DNA from: Candidatus Poribacteria bacterium
GTDB lineage: Bacteria; Poribacteria; WGA-4E; WGA-3G
Reading direction: 5' to 3'
Assembly (NCBI GenBank): GCA_028820635.1
Contig: JAPPIG010000025.1
Span: 60,625-124,624 of the forward strand
DNA: 64,000 nt
Under the pieces are notes generated by a model. It was not told the DNA's origin. It was given only the letters and a program-made list of their open reading frames with translations, and did not search any database. Positions 24,499-32,614 of this stretch are shown here, piece by piece. The translations under genes were made by a program, and so were the position numbers. The first letter of the stretch is position 1. Each line of letters begins with the position of its first letter.

Positions 24499-26484
24499 CT
24501 ACCAAGTAAACGCTACCTTCGCAAACACCTGGTTAACAGTTTCCTCCGCATCTTGATCCCCATAAACAAGATAAAACACAAGATTCTCAATGAACATGTA
24601 TTTAAAGACTGCATTGAGATTTGGTTTATGGTCCTCTGCCGAACGCAGCCGGAAAGTAATCCATTTTTCATTACCGATTTCAATGTTTGCACTTGAACGA
24701 AGGGAAAACTTGCGGGTTTTATGTCCATTGGGAAAAGTCTGCCACAAGTTTTCACCTGCAATCCCTATGGATAAAAACTGGAACGGAATAAGATTCATCG
24801 CTGTTGTGACAAATGTGGCTTTTGCGCCCTCAAATTCACCATATTGACACACAACAAAGATACGATCAGGTTGTTGACGGTTGTACACCGCTTGCGCTGC
24901 AACCACCCAATTTGTGTGGACATCGTAAGACCAAGTTCTACCGAAAAATCCGGTCTGAATCTTTTCACCCAAATCGAACTCTACCAGTTGAAAATGGTCA
25001 CCTCGTATCCTTTCACCTGCTTGGTTCCAGGTTACTTTTTGGACAGATTCAAACTTAACAGTTTGTAGTAATCCTTTTTCAATAGGCCAACGATATACAC
25101 CCCAGAAACTGGGTTGTCGGATGTCCGTAAGTCGCACAAATCCGTTGACTGGGTTAAATCCTGCGGTTATGTCTCTATAAGCAAGGCTAAAAATAGGATT
25201 GCCTCTGCGAAATACTTCCGCTAAGATAGCGCGGCGGTTTCCACTGTCTGGTTCCCAATTTCCCGCATAGTTTGCTACAAAATTAAACGCTTTTGGCAGA
25301 CGGATTCTTGTGTCAATAGAAGCCGATCTGTTATAAGTCTCCTCCATCTCCTCTGAGGCAAAGAAAACACCAACAGATGACGAATTCCCCGCATCCCACG
25401 ATCCACGGGCCAATACATTATGACTGTCGTCTACTGTCTCTTTGACATTCATCAAGCCATACGTTGCCCTTCCAGTCTTCCCGATTAGTTTTGCTCCGTA
25501 GTCTATCTCTCCTATACGGCGGCTGTAAAACAAGGCTATTGGTGCTCTAAAAATTCGTCCATCTTCTTGGAAGAAAGGACGCCGATCAGTTAATCGCTGC
25601 TCAAGATCGGATAAAACAATACCTTGCACTTCAGACTCAATATGACTGAAATCAGGGTTGATTGTGCCTATGAAAGAGGTGCTTGTTGTCAGTTTATATG
25701 TAAAATCACCGCCTAATGTTGCTGTCAATCGTTCTGATAACTCATCAGATTTTGATGTGTCTTCCAATTTCGCTGATAGATACCCACCGAGTTCTAATTT
25801 CTTTCCGATATTCTTCAGATTGAATTCAAGGTTCGTTAGGCTACCGAATTCGTTTGCGTCAGATACATTGACACCTGTATTTGCCCAAGTACTCGTTCTA
25901 TCAAGACTTTGATGACGACGCACTAAGTTTAAACCCCAAGTCTGTTTCTCAGCACGCGGCAAATCAAGTATTTGGTATGGGATTTTCATCTCGACAGTCC
26001 AAACTGATTCTTCTACGATTGCTGCAGCTAACCATTCACCATCCCAACCGAGATCGCCCTGTTTTTCATCCAGTTGTGTGCCAAGCGGGTTTACAGCAAA
26101 ACCGTAAGTGCGGCGTTTGTCATGATATGTATCCAGATAAACCGCCACATGATCTTCAAACTTAAAACTACCATCTTTTCGCGTTTGATTCGCAATCATG
26201 GTTGATTTGTCTTGAAAACACCGAAAACCGACATAAAGTGCTGTCTCATCAAATCCGAGATATACTTGTGTTTTGTCTGGAACTGTCGTTTCCAGTTCTG
26301 CTATCATGAACGCTTCAATGGGTGTTGTTTGTTGCCACGCATTATCGTCAAGTTTGCCATCAATTATCGGAGCGGTTTCAAATTTTTTTGCTTCTATCGT
26401 CTGAGAATGGGCGGTTAGATTCGTAAGCAAGGAACAGACGATGAAGCAAAACAAAAGTGTCCAAAAAGGAGCGAAATTTTTCAT
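24499..26484 (-). CDS. Outer-membrane CBM9-like / DUF5916 protein
   Basis: A 661-residue protein with a signal peptide (MKNFAPFWTLLFCFIVCSLLTNLTAHS). A CBM9-like domain follows at about 35-215: IIDGKLDDNAW, DKTQVYLGFDETALYVGFRCF, FEDHVAVYLDTYHDKRRTYGFAVNPLGTQLD and WTVEMKIPYQIL. The C-terminal DUF5916 barrel-like part includes INPDFSHIESEVQGIVLSDLEQRL, RRPFFQEDG and LFYSRRIGEIDYG, and ends KVAFTW, a terminal aromatic as in outer-membrane barrels. It is a paralogue of the protein at 7035-9191. AGAGGA precedes the ATG. Function is unknown. Confidence 0.8.
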   Translation of the reverse strand: MKNFAPFWTLLFCFIVCSLLTNLTAHSQTIEAKKFETAPIIDGKLDDNAWQQTTPIEAFMIAELETTVPDKTQVYLGFDETALYVGFRCFQDKSTMIANQTRKDGSFKFEDHVAVYLDTYHDKRRTYGFAVNPLGTQLDEKQGDLGWDGEWLAAAIVEESVWTVEMKIPYQILDLPRAEKQTWGLNLVRRHQSLDRTSTWANTGVNVSDANEFGSLTNLEFNLKNIGKKLELGGYLSAKLEDTSKSDELSERLTATLGGDFTYKLTTSTSFIGTINPDFSHIESEVQGIVLSDLEQRLTDRRPFFQEDGRIFRAPIALFYSRRIGEIDYGAKLIGKTGRATYGLMNVKETVDDSHNVLARGSWDAGNSSSVGVFFASEEMEETYNRSASIDTRIRLPKAFNFVANYAGNWEPDSGNRRAILAEVFRRGNPIFSLAYRDITAGFNPVNGFVRLTDIRQPSFWGVYRWPIEKGLLQTVKFESVQKVTWNQAGERIRGDHFQLVEFDLGEKIQTGFFGRTWSYDVHTNWVVAAQAVYNRQQPDRIFVVCQYGEFEGAKATFVTTAMNLIPFQFLSIGIAGENLWQTFPNGHKTRKFSLRSSANIEIGNEKWITFRLRSAEDHKPNLNAVFKYMFIENLVFYLVYGDQDAEETVNQVFAKVAFTW

Positions 26485-26529
26485 TTTTTATCCTCTTAAA
26501 TTAGGTTTTTTAAAAATAAAAATCTGGCA

Positions 26530-26577
26530 CTAAAAGCAAAAAGGGTTGAACGAAATCTCGTTGATGATTTTTCAACC
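26530..26577 (-). terminator. Probable terminator after the PhyH gene
   Basis: On the minus strand GGTTGAA (26571-26577 on plus as TTCAACC) pairs with TTCAACC (26544-26550), enclosing a second small stem AACGAGATTTCGTT. A CTTTTTGCTTTT tract follows. It lies between the PhyH gene and the DUF5916 gene, both on this strand. Confidence 0.5.
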
Positions 26578-26688
26578 AAATTTAGCTTAGCACCAGATAA
26601 TCATGGGTTGTTTATTTATAGTTTGAATCACAAGCTTGAAGTTTTAGTCTGTATCCATAAAACGGAAGGATAGAATTGATTTTAGAAT

Positions 26689-27741
26689 TTACGTATGATT
26701 TACAGAAGTTTCTATATTCATTTCTTGCAGAACCGCAGTCGCTCTTTCTGCCATCTCAGTTGTCGGATCGCGTTTGATTATTCGGTTTAACTGATACACT
26801 GCGCGATCATCACCGTCTTTTGCTAACTCCAACGCTTCCTCAAACCCTTTGTTTCCGTAACTAAAATCTCTTGGGATAACGTTGAGATCATAATCTTTCC
26901 AGTAGTATTTGAGCTCGTCAGATTCCCAATTACGGTAAACATCGTCCCACTGCAATGAGTTGAAGATGTTCAAGTGTGGTTCAAGCATGTGTTCTGCGAT
27001 TGGATCGTCAACTGCCTGATAGCGGTTGTCCAGTGATACGCGAAGTCTATCTTCGGTCAAATTTGGCAGTGCCTTATGGATAGTCAGTGCTGGAAAAATG
27101 AGTGTGTCGCCTATCTCGTAGTTTGTTGAGTGCCATTCACCTGACAGTTCATCTGTATTAACACACAGACCGCCTGCACCGAGCGAAAAATGATGTTCCA
27201 TTACCTGATTAACTTTATGTGAACCCGGTAAGACAGCCAAACCGCCTAATTCTATCGGACAATCACCTACTGGTGCCCAACAAGTATAGGTTTGGAAATT
27301 GCCTTGGAAGTGAACGAAGTCTTGATGTATCGGTGTGGTGTGCGCGGTATACTTTGGATACCAGAGACGTGCAATTTTCTGTGGGTGGGGCAGCACTTCT
27401 CTACCGATAATCTTCTCCACCATATCAACGACTTCAGACCAATGCCCAGAACGGTGGAATGCTTCTAACTTATATACTTCATGATATACATCGGTGTATT
27501 CAGGATCGCCCTCGGTACACTGCGTAGATATATCGGCGATGCCGTCTATCGGGTCGGTTCCAGCAACAAGCCAACCGCCTTCCTGCATTGTTGTTAGCAT
27601 TTCTCGCCGCAATGCCCATAGTTTGTCAGGGTTTTGGAGTTTCTTGAAGAAAAGATACCCCGCTTCTGACATCCGGGCGCGTAACTCTTCCGGATCGTTC
27701 ATTGCATCGTTTGATACACGAAGTTCTTTTAGTTCCTCCAT
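26689..27741 (-). CDS. Phytanoyl-CoA dioxygenase (PhyH) family protein
   Basis: A 350-residue Fe(II)/2-oxoglutarate oxygenase. Iron ligands are His139 and Asp141 (PIHQDFVHFQG) and His222 (PALTIHKALPN); Arg232/Arg234 (DRLRVSLDNRYQ) is the likely 2-oxoglutarate ligand. The QGNFQTYTCWAPVGDCPIELGGLAVLPGSHK core is typical. It has a 50-residue C-terminal extension and is clearly different from the PhyH protein at 15972. AAGGAGAA precedes the ATG. Substrate unknown. Confidence 0.85.
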   Translation of the reverse strand: MEELKELRVSNDAMNDPEELRARMSEAGYLFFKKLQNPDKLWALRREMLTTMQEGGWLVAGTDPIDGIADISTQCTEGDPEYTDVYHEVYKLEAFHRSGHWSEVVDMVEKIIGREVLPHPQKIARLWYPKYTAHTTPIHQDFVHFQGNFQTYTCWAPVGDCPIELGGLAVLPGSHKVNQVMEHHFSLGAGGLCVNTDELSGEWHSTNYEIGDTLIFPALTIHKALPNLTEDRLRVSLDNRYQAVDDPIAEHMLEPHLNIFNSLQWDDVYRNWESDELKYYWKDYDLNVIPRDFSYGNKGFEEALELAKDGDDRAVYQLNRIIKRDPTTEMAERATAVLQEMNIETSVNHT

Positions 27742-27759
27742 CTCAACTTCTCCTTGAGT

Positions 27760-28811
27760 TTACCCAACATAAGGTCTGTGCCTGATCGTATTTTGTGGCG
27801 ATTTTTCTTTTATTGAGTTTTCTTCAAATAAATTCCCTGTCAACTCATCAATACGCATTTGGGCAATTTGATTATATGTTTTGTCCTTCTCAATCATTAT
27901 CCATTTCCGATGATGCTGTTCAGCAACCACGGCTGTTGTTCCAGATCCAGAGAATGGGTCAAGAATGAGATCACCTTCATTAGTTCCCGCTAACATAATA
28001 CGATTGACTACTGCTATAGGTTTTTGAGAAGGGTGTTTGCCGTGCTTTTTTTCTGATCGTGGGGTAAGCGGAATTTCCCACATGTTTCGCATCTGCTTAT
28101 CATTGTTCATTGCCTTCATTGTTTCATAATTGAACGTCCAGTTTTTTGCTTTTTTGGTTTCATTGTTAACTGCCCAAATGATGAATTCAGTTGACTCGGT
28201 AAACATTCGACAGGTAATATTAGGCTGTGCATTAGGTTTATACCAAACAATTTGAGAGATAATACGCCTGTCAAACATATTTTGAAGAATGAAACCGATT
28301 GTAAAGATACAGTGAAACGATCCAAAAATGAATAGATTTCCGTTTGTCTTTAGGACTCTCAGCACCTCTCTTATCCAATTTACTGAGAACTGAAAATAGT
28401 CGTCCTTTGAAAAATATCCCACTGTTCCTGCATTGTGACATGGGAACTAAATGCCCAACCTAATCCTTTTGTTTTGGACATATTAAACGGCGGATCAGTG
28501 ATGCAACAATCAAAGACTCCTTCTGGAAAAGAAGAAAGAACTTTTAAACAGTCACCTGATAAGATTTGGTTAACAGGAAGATTTTTGGTTGTTCCATCTA
28601 AAGTAGTAGGTGAATATCTTACACTGTCAGAAGGAGAGTAGTGAATTTCACCCTCTGTAATTGTTGGAGGTGTTTCTGTTTTTTTTAGCGGATGGATTCC
28701 TGTTGATAGGTAGTCAATCAATTGGGCTTTTCTTAACGAAGAGTACCCTTTCAATCCACGTTTTTTAAGTTCTTTTTTCAACTCTATGTTTCGCATTTGG
28801 TCAAAATTCAT
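27760..28811 (-). pseudogene. SAP-domain DNA methyltransferase (beta class), single frameshift
   Basis: An N-terminal SAP-like helix pair (IELKKELKKRGLKGYSSLRKAQLIDYL) is followed by methyltransferase motif IV DPPFNMSKTKG in the first frame. The second frame carries motif I DPFSGSGTTAVVAEQHHRKWIMIEKD. The order IV before I marks a beta-class N6-adenine or N4-cytosine methyltransferase. The two frames join if the A run at 28410-28414 had six bases instead of five (QEQWDIF then SKDDYFQFSVNWIREVL). With that base restored one gene of about 350 residues results. The start is taken as ATG 28811, since upstream sequence is a fossil of another gene. An assembly error, or true inactivation, are both possible. 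Confidence 0.75.
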
Positions 28812-28838
28812 CTGTTTGTTTTTATTCCTATCGCCCAA

Positions 28839-28877
28839 GATATTTGCACTTATGCCGAGTATTGAGGGCACTGCTTC
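28839..28877 (-). repeat. Fossil copy of a methyltransferase 3' end
   Basis: This 39-base segment translates as EAVPSILGISANIL and matches 29665-29703, the 3' end of the methyltransferase gene (EAEPSILGMSAHIL), at about 33 of 39 bases. The two direct copies bracket the PIN toxin-antitoxin locus. Confidence 0.7.
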
Positions 28878-28906
28878 GATTTTGCGATTCTACAGCGTCA
28901 TGTGCT

Positions 28907-29110
28907 TTAATCAGGTTTAGAGTTTCTGAGGTTCATTGCTGCATCACTGATATCTTCAACGCTCTTTTCAACCCACAGTTTCCTCTGCCACTTGGTGTAA
29001 TCAAATGGAGATCGCATAATCAGCGCGATGAACTTTTCAGCCTGCACATCGCCTAAAGCTTCTGTAAGTGCTTTTAAGCCTTCGATCTTCAGTTCTTCAT
29101 CTGTTATCAT
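28907..29110 (-). CDS. Putative antitoxin paired with PIN toxin
   Basis: A 67-residue acidic protein (MITDEELKIEGLKALTEALGDVQAEKFIALIMRS...). It is helical and has no DNA-binding motif I can name. It overlaps the 3' end of the PIN-domain gene by 14 bases, the tight arrangement of type II toxin-antitoxin pairs. Small proteins of this look accompany PIN proteins in cyanobacteria and other lineages, as far as I recall. The order toxin-then-antitoxin is the reverse of most VapBC operons. The antitoxin role is inferred from context. Confidence 0.6.
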   Translation of the reverse strand: MITDEELKIEGLKALTEALGDVQAEKFIALIMRSPFDYTKWQRKLWVEKSVEDISDAAMNLRNSKPD

Positions 29111-29552
29111 GGAATATACTCCTAATAAAACTTGGGGGATCTATAACCCTGATGTCTTCAAAGCCGACTGTTTTCTTGAGAATTACATCATCTGTGGTTA
29201 CAAAGTAATCACATTTCGCTGCAATAGCACAAGCTATATGAAGGGCATCCTTATTTCGTAAACCGACTTCTCTCAAAATATTTGCCTTTGTAAGAATTTC
29301 AAGATTAGCACTCACATCAATCAAAGCGCGTGATTTCCAATTTTGAATAATGTTTCTACGTTCCTCAAATGGATTTGCTAAATTCTCGTAATCAAGGATA
29401 TATGACCATACTAACTCCAAAGTTCCATCTCGAATACTTTCCTGAATATACAATTTGGCTTCTGTTTCAAGCCTAATTCTAATCTGAGTCTGATCATCAA
29501 AAGGGCGATTGAAAGTACAGTTATCAAGATAGACACGCATACATCTTCTCAC
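29097..29552 (-). CDS. PIN-domain ribonuclease toxin-like protein
   Basis: Up to 151 residues (GTG 29552; ATG 29540 is an alternative start). MRVYLDNCTFNRPFDD supplies the first PIN acidic residue (YLDN). KDALHIACAIAAKCDYFVTTDD supplies the central Asp and the terminal TTDD pair. PIN proteins are Mg-dependent RNases, usually the VapC-type toxin of a type II pair. It overlaps the small downstream gene by 14 bases. A promoter with TATAAT lies about 50 bases upstream. Confidence 0.75.
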   Translation of the reverse strand: MRRCMRVYLDNCTFNRPFDDQTQIRIRLETEAKLYIQESIRDGTLELVWSYILDYENLANPFEERRNIIQNWKSRALIDVSANLEILTKANILREVGLRNKDALHIACAIAAKCDYFVTTDDVILKKTVGFEDIRVIDPPSFIRSIFHDNR

Positions 29553-29601
29553 AGTGAGTCCTGAAGAAGTTCCAATTTGTCACCTTCTTTCCTGTTAACA
29601 A

Positions 29602-29630
29602 ATTATACCATGCCCCTATCTCTAATACAA
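29602..29630 (-). promoter_or_regulatory. Promoter for the PIN/antitoxin operon
   Basis: On the minus strand TTGTAT (29625-29630), 17 bases ending in ATGG, then TATAAT (29602-29607), an extended -10. The GTG start is 50 bases downstream. Confidence 0.5.
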
Positions 29631-29643
29631 CATTCCCAAGTAT

Positions 29644-30465
29644 TTATTTCGTGCCCATTGCAAGGATATGTGCACTCATGCCGAGTATTGAAGGTTCTGC
29701 TTCAACCCTCCTGATTAAATCCAAAACAGCGGCGCGTTGGTTAGGGTCTGTCCAATAACTTTCAACTGACCTAAAAAGCCATGCTGGTCCTTGTACAGCA
29801 AGCGTCGCTTGATGCTCAAAACCTGCTTCGACCACCTCAGAACCGAGTTCTTTCGGACGGTGGAGATATGCATCTGTAAAAGTTCCTAAATTCTCAGTTG
29901 GGTTACGATGATAACCCGTTTCGAGGTCATCTTGAACAATGTCTCTGGAGACCGAGTTGCCTAATCGGTCCTTACAGAAAAGATCGAGTAGAGAAGCGAA
30001 CCGCGAGATACCGGCAGCAACCATAATCCCGCCATTCCGTAAGACACGATATGCTTCTCTCAGAGCAAGCAGCCGCTCACTTTTATCAATCAGATGATAG
30101 AGCGGTCCCAATAATAGAACAGCGTCTGCAGACGCTGACGAAAAACGCAGTTCCCGCGCGTCACCAAGCGAGATGCTGGCAATTGGGTATTCTGGTTGTA
30201 GATTTGAAGCTTCTTTCGCCTGCTCAACAAGTAAGTCCACAGGGTCTACGAGGTGAACCTCATAGTCCAACTTTGCTAACCAACAAGCGTAGGGACCAGA
30301 ACCACCACCGATGTCTAAAACAACTGCGGGTGGCGAGGGTAAATAGCGCATGATAATCTCTTGCGTCCGCGCGAATTCTATCTGACCTCTGACATCATTT
30401 ATAAGCCGTTTCGACTCTTGTGTTTGTCTATAGAACGAAAGAATCTCATCTGAAAGCTGATACAA
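29644..30465 (-). CDS. Class I SAM-dependent methyltransferase
   Basis: A 273-residue Rossmann-fold methyltransferase. Motif I is VVLDIGGGSGPYACWLAKLDYEVHLVDPVD near residues 49-77. Motif II is SASADAVLLLGPLYHLIDKSERLLALREAYRVLRNGGIMVAAG near 113-155, the usual UbiE/Methyltransf_11 layout. Start is TTG 30465 with AGGAAGGAA upstream. The substrate is unknown, probably a small molecule. It may be read from the LamG-gene direction (22-base gap to 30488). Confidence 0.8.
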   Translation of the reverse strand: MYQLSDEILSFYRQTQESKRLINDVRGQIEFARTQEIIMRYLPSPPAVVLDIGGGSGPYACWLAKLDYEVHLVDPVDLLVEQAKEASNLQPEYPIASISLGDARELRFSSASADAVLLLGPLYHLIDKSERLLALREAYRVLRNGGIMVAAGISRFASLLDLFCKDRLGNSVSRDIVQDDLETGYHRNPTENLGTFTDAYLHRPKELGSEVVEAGFEHQATLAVQGPAWLFRSVESYWTDPNQRAAVLDLIRRVEAEPSILGMSAHILAMGTK

Positions 30466-30487
30466 TGCTTATTCCTTCCTATACCAA

Positions 30488-31245
30488 TCATCGGGTCTCT
30501 TTCATCCATGCCCACGTTGTCGTTAGCTTATCTTCCGGATCAACAGAAAGTGGTTGGAGATTCAAGTCTTTGGTAACATCAACATAATTCGGCTTACCAA
30601 ATCCACCCTCGCCATCGTTTCCGTTTTTAGAATTATCCTTAGCGTCGCCCTCATCAAAAGTGTAGTGCGCTTTCAGGCCCTTTTCATCGCCGTTGAGCAC
30701 CTTCATCATGAGTTCATTTATCTCTTTTTTAGTCCGAGCGATATTCCAGATGCGGATTTCATCAATGAACCCTTTGCAGAACCAACTTTTACTATCACCG
30801 ACACCGATATACAGCGAAGCGTCGGTTGCCGCTAATTCCTTTGCATCAAAAGGTAAGGCACCCTTTTTCTCTCCATCAATATACGTCCGCATCTCTTTAC
30901 CGTCCCAAACGCCAGCAACATGCTGCCATTCATTCAGTTTCAATCCAGCGACATCAAGAATTTTCGTGCCTGGCCAAAGGACAAATCGTAATCCGTTTCC
31001 ATCTTGGATAATCTCTGGAAAGATGTAATCCCTTTTGCCTGCCAGTCCTTTGCAAGACACTCACCGACAGGTTTGCTCATGTTCATCCACGCTTCTATGG
31101 TTATAGCAGTTTTTGGATTTAAGCTGTCACTGTTTGGAACTTCAATAGCCGTTGCTCCATCTAATTCCAGTGCCAGATTTTTCGCTGAAAGCACGTTAGG
31201 CATTACCAGACCGATAACGAGAGTTATAAAAAATAAAACTTTCAT
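30488..31245 (-). pseudogene. LamG-domain secreted protein gene with a frameshift
   Basis: The first frame (from ATG 31245) gives a signal peptide MKVLFFITLVIGLVMPNVLSA, LALELDGATAIEVPNSDSL and ITIEAWMNMSKPVGE. Near 31040-31066 the continuation moves to another frame: SCKGLAGKRDYIFPEIIQDGNGLRFVLWPG ... LKLNEWQHVAGVWDGKEMRTYIDGE ... CKGFIDEIRIWNIARTKKEIN, ending in the tail VDPEDKLTTTWAWMKETR. Joined, it is a normal single LamG protein of about 250 residues like the two others in the window. A true inactivating indel or a sequence error cannot be told apart. Confidence 0.75.
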
Positions 31246-31350
31246 GGTCTTCCTCCTGAGTCCGCAATTTCGATTAGCAATTAGAAATCATTCATTGTTG
31301 CTACAAATGAATAGGATGATCTAAATTTTCAATTCAAGTACCAGACAGGT

Positions 31351-32358
31351 TTAACAGGTGTTGCTCATCAAATTCACAAAAGCTTGTTGGTTGTTAATTG
31401 CTCTTTCGTTTTTTCCACCCATATAAGAATCCATAAATGCCATGCCCATGCCAGAAACTAAAACCGTTCCTTTGTCATAACGCTTTTTAACTAACAAATC
31501 TTCTCCAGTGGAAGCACTTCCTAACACGTCGTATCCTTCTCCAACGATCTCAGCAGGACACTGAAGTGCTATTTCGTTAACATCTGGGAAAATTTCTGCT
31601 GAAAGATTCTCTGCCTTCCTGAAATCTGGATCCGGTATCGGTTTTAGTTCAATGCCAAAGTCCTTCAATAACGGGTTATAAAAATCGGGCATCTCAGCAC
31701 CACCACCGCTGCCCCAGCACAGGACAAATAGTGTGCCACCATTAGCCACATAATCTGTGATTGCTTCTATTTCACTCGGAACAAAAGGCACAATTGGACC
31801 TGCGTACTTACCGTGTAGCATCAGTTCGTCATAGTCAGAAAGTAGGTCTTTCCACAATTTTTTATCGGGATTAGTTTCGACTTTGAAACCATTTTCCCGC
31901 AGCAGCTTGTAGGCTGTATATTGTGAGAAATTGTATACACCGAGACTTCTTGTGTCCGACTCGTTATGTGAGAAATCGAGTAGTACCCGCCGATTATTAG
32001 TAGGAGTATTTTCTGCATCGGTGGATTTTACTGCAAAGGTAGAAATCGGTGTGCCACATCCGCCCTTCGTTGTCGCGATTGTTTTCCCAGCATTATCAAG
32101 CACTTCAAGATGCCAGAGATAATTTCCGTTAATATCCAAATCTGTTTCTTCAAGCTGGATTTGCGTTTCTTGTGTTTCCTTGATACAAACAGCGTCTTTT
32201 CCTCTAATTTCGTCAATTACAAGAACATACGCGTGCGCGCCAGTAAACGGTTCCCATTGAAAAACATGCGGCAATGAAATCGCTTCTTCATCGCGTGGGG
32301 ACAACCGAATAATTTCTTTCGTTGGTGTATTATCTGAACAGCCGCAACCTGAATTCAT
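31351..32358 (-). CDS. GATase-like/ThuA-like domain protein with N-terminal beta domain
   Basis: A 335-residue protein. Residues about 15-105 look like a fibronectin/Ig-type sandwich (FQWEPFTGAHAYVLVIDEIRG, GNYLWHLEVLDNAGKTI). Residues about 125-335 look like a type I glutamine amidotransferase fold without an obvious nucleophile Cys (RVLLDFSHNESD, YTAYKLLRENGFKVETN, EIEAITDYVANGGTLFVLCWGSGGG, VLVSGMGMAFMDSY). Similar 'DUF4350/ThuA-like' domains accompany secreted polymer-degradation proteins. The N terminus MNSGCGCSDN is Cys-rich and has no signal peptide. GGAGGG precedes the ATG. Function unknown. Confidence 0.6.
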   Translation of the reverse strand: MNSGCGCSDNTPTKEIIRLSPRDEEAISLPHVFQWEPFTGAHAYVLVIDEIRGKDAVCIKETQETQIQLEETDLDINGNYLWHLEVLDNAGKTIATTKGGCGTPISTFAVKSTDAENTPTNNRRVLLDFSHNESDTRSLGVYNFSQYTAYKLLRENGFKVETNPDKKLWKDLLSDYDELMLHGKYAGPIVPFVPSEIEAITDYVANGGTLFVLCWGSGGGAEMPDFYNPLLKDFGIELKPIPDPDFRKAENLSAEIFPDVNEIALQCPAEIVGEGYDVLGSASTGEDLLVKKRYDKGTVLVSGMGMAFMDSYMGGKNERAINNQQAFVNLMSNTC

Positions 32359-32414
32359 TGTTTATCCCTCCGTAATGTAATTCACAATTAAATGTTTCTT
32401 AAACCTTTACAATT

Positions 32415-32443
32415 AGTATAACATCTCTTTTAGAAAATCACAA
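32415..32443 (-). promoter_or_regulatory. Promoter of the GATase-like gene, abutting a MITE
   Basis: On the minus strand TTGTGA (32438-32443), 17 bases, TATACT (32415-32420). The -35 hexamer overlaps the target duplication of the adjacent MITE (32440-32449). Confidence 0.5.
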
Positions 32444-32590
32444 GAAAATCAGAGGCATTCAATTGTCGAGTTTCGCTATTGTTGGAGGGGTTTATAACCC
32501 CGATTTCAGATACCCAGCATGAAAAATCGGGGTTACAAACCCCTCCAACAAAGATGTTTTGTGACAATTGAATGTCTCTGACAAGAAAAT
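32440..32590. mobile_element. MITE-like element with 10-bp target duplication
   Basis: The 131-bp element 32450-32580 has ends CAGAGGCATTCAATTGTC and, inverted, GACAATTGAATGTCTCTG. It is flanked by the exact direct repeat ACAAGAAAAT (32440-32449, 32581-32590). Inside is a further long palindrome around TTGGAGGGGTTTATAACCCC and its complement GGGGTTACAAACCCCTCCAA. No coding capacity. Confidence 0.8.
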
Positions 32591-32614
32591 ATCTTATATT
32601 GAGAACATTTAAAC

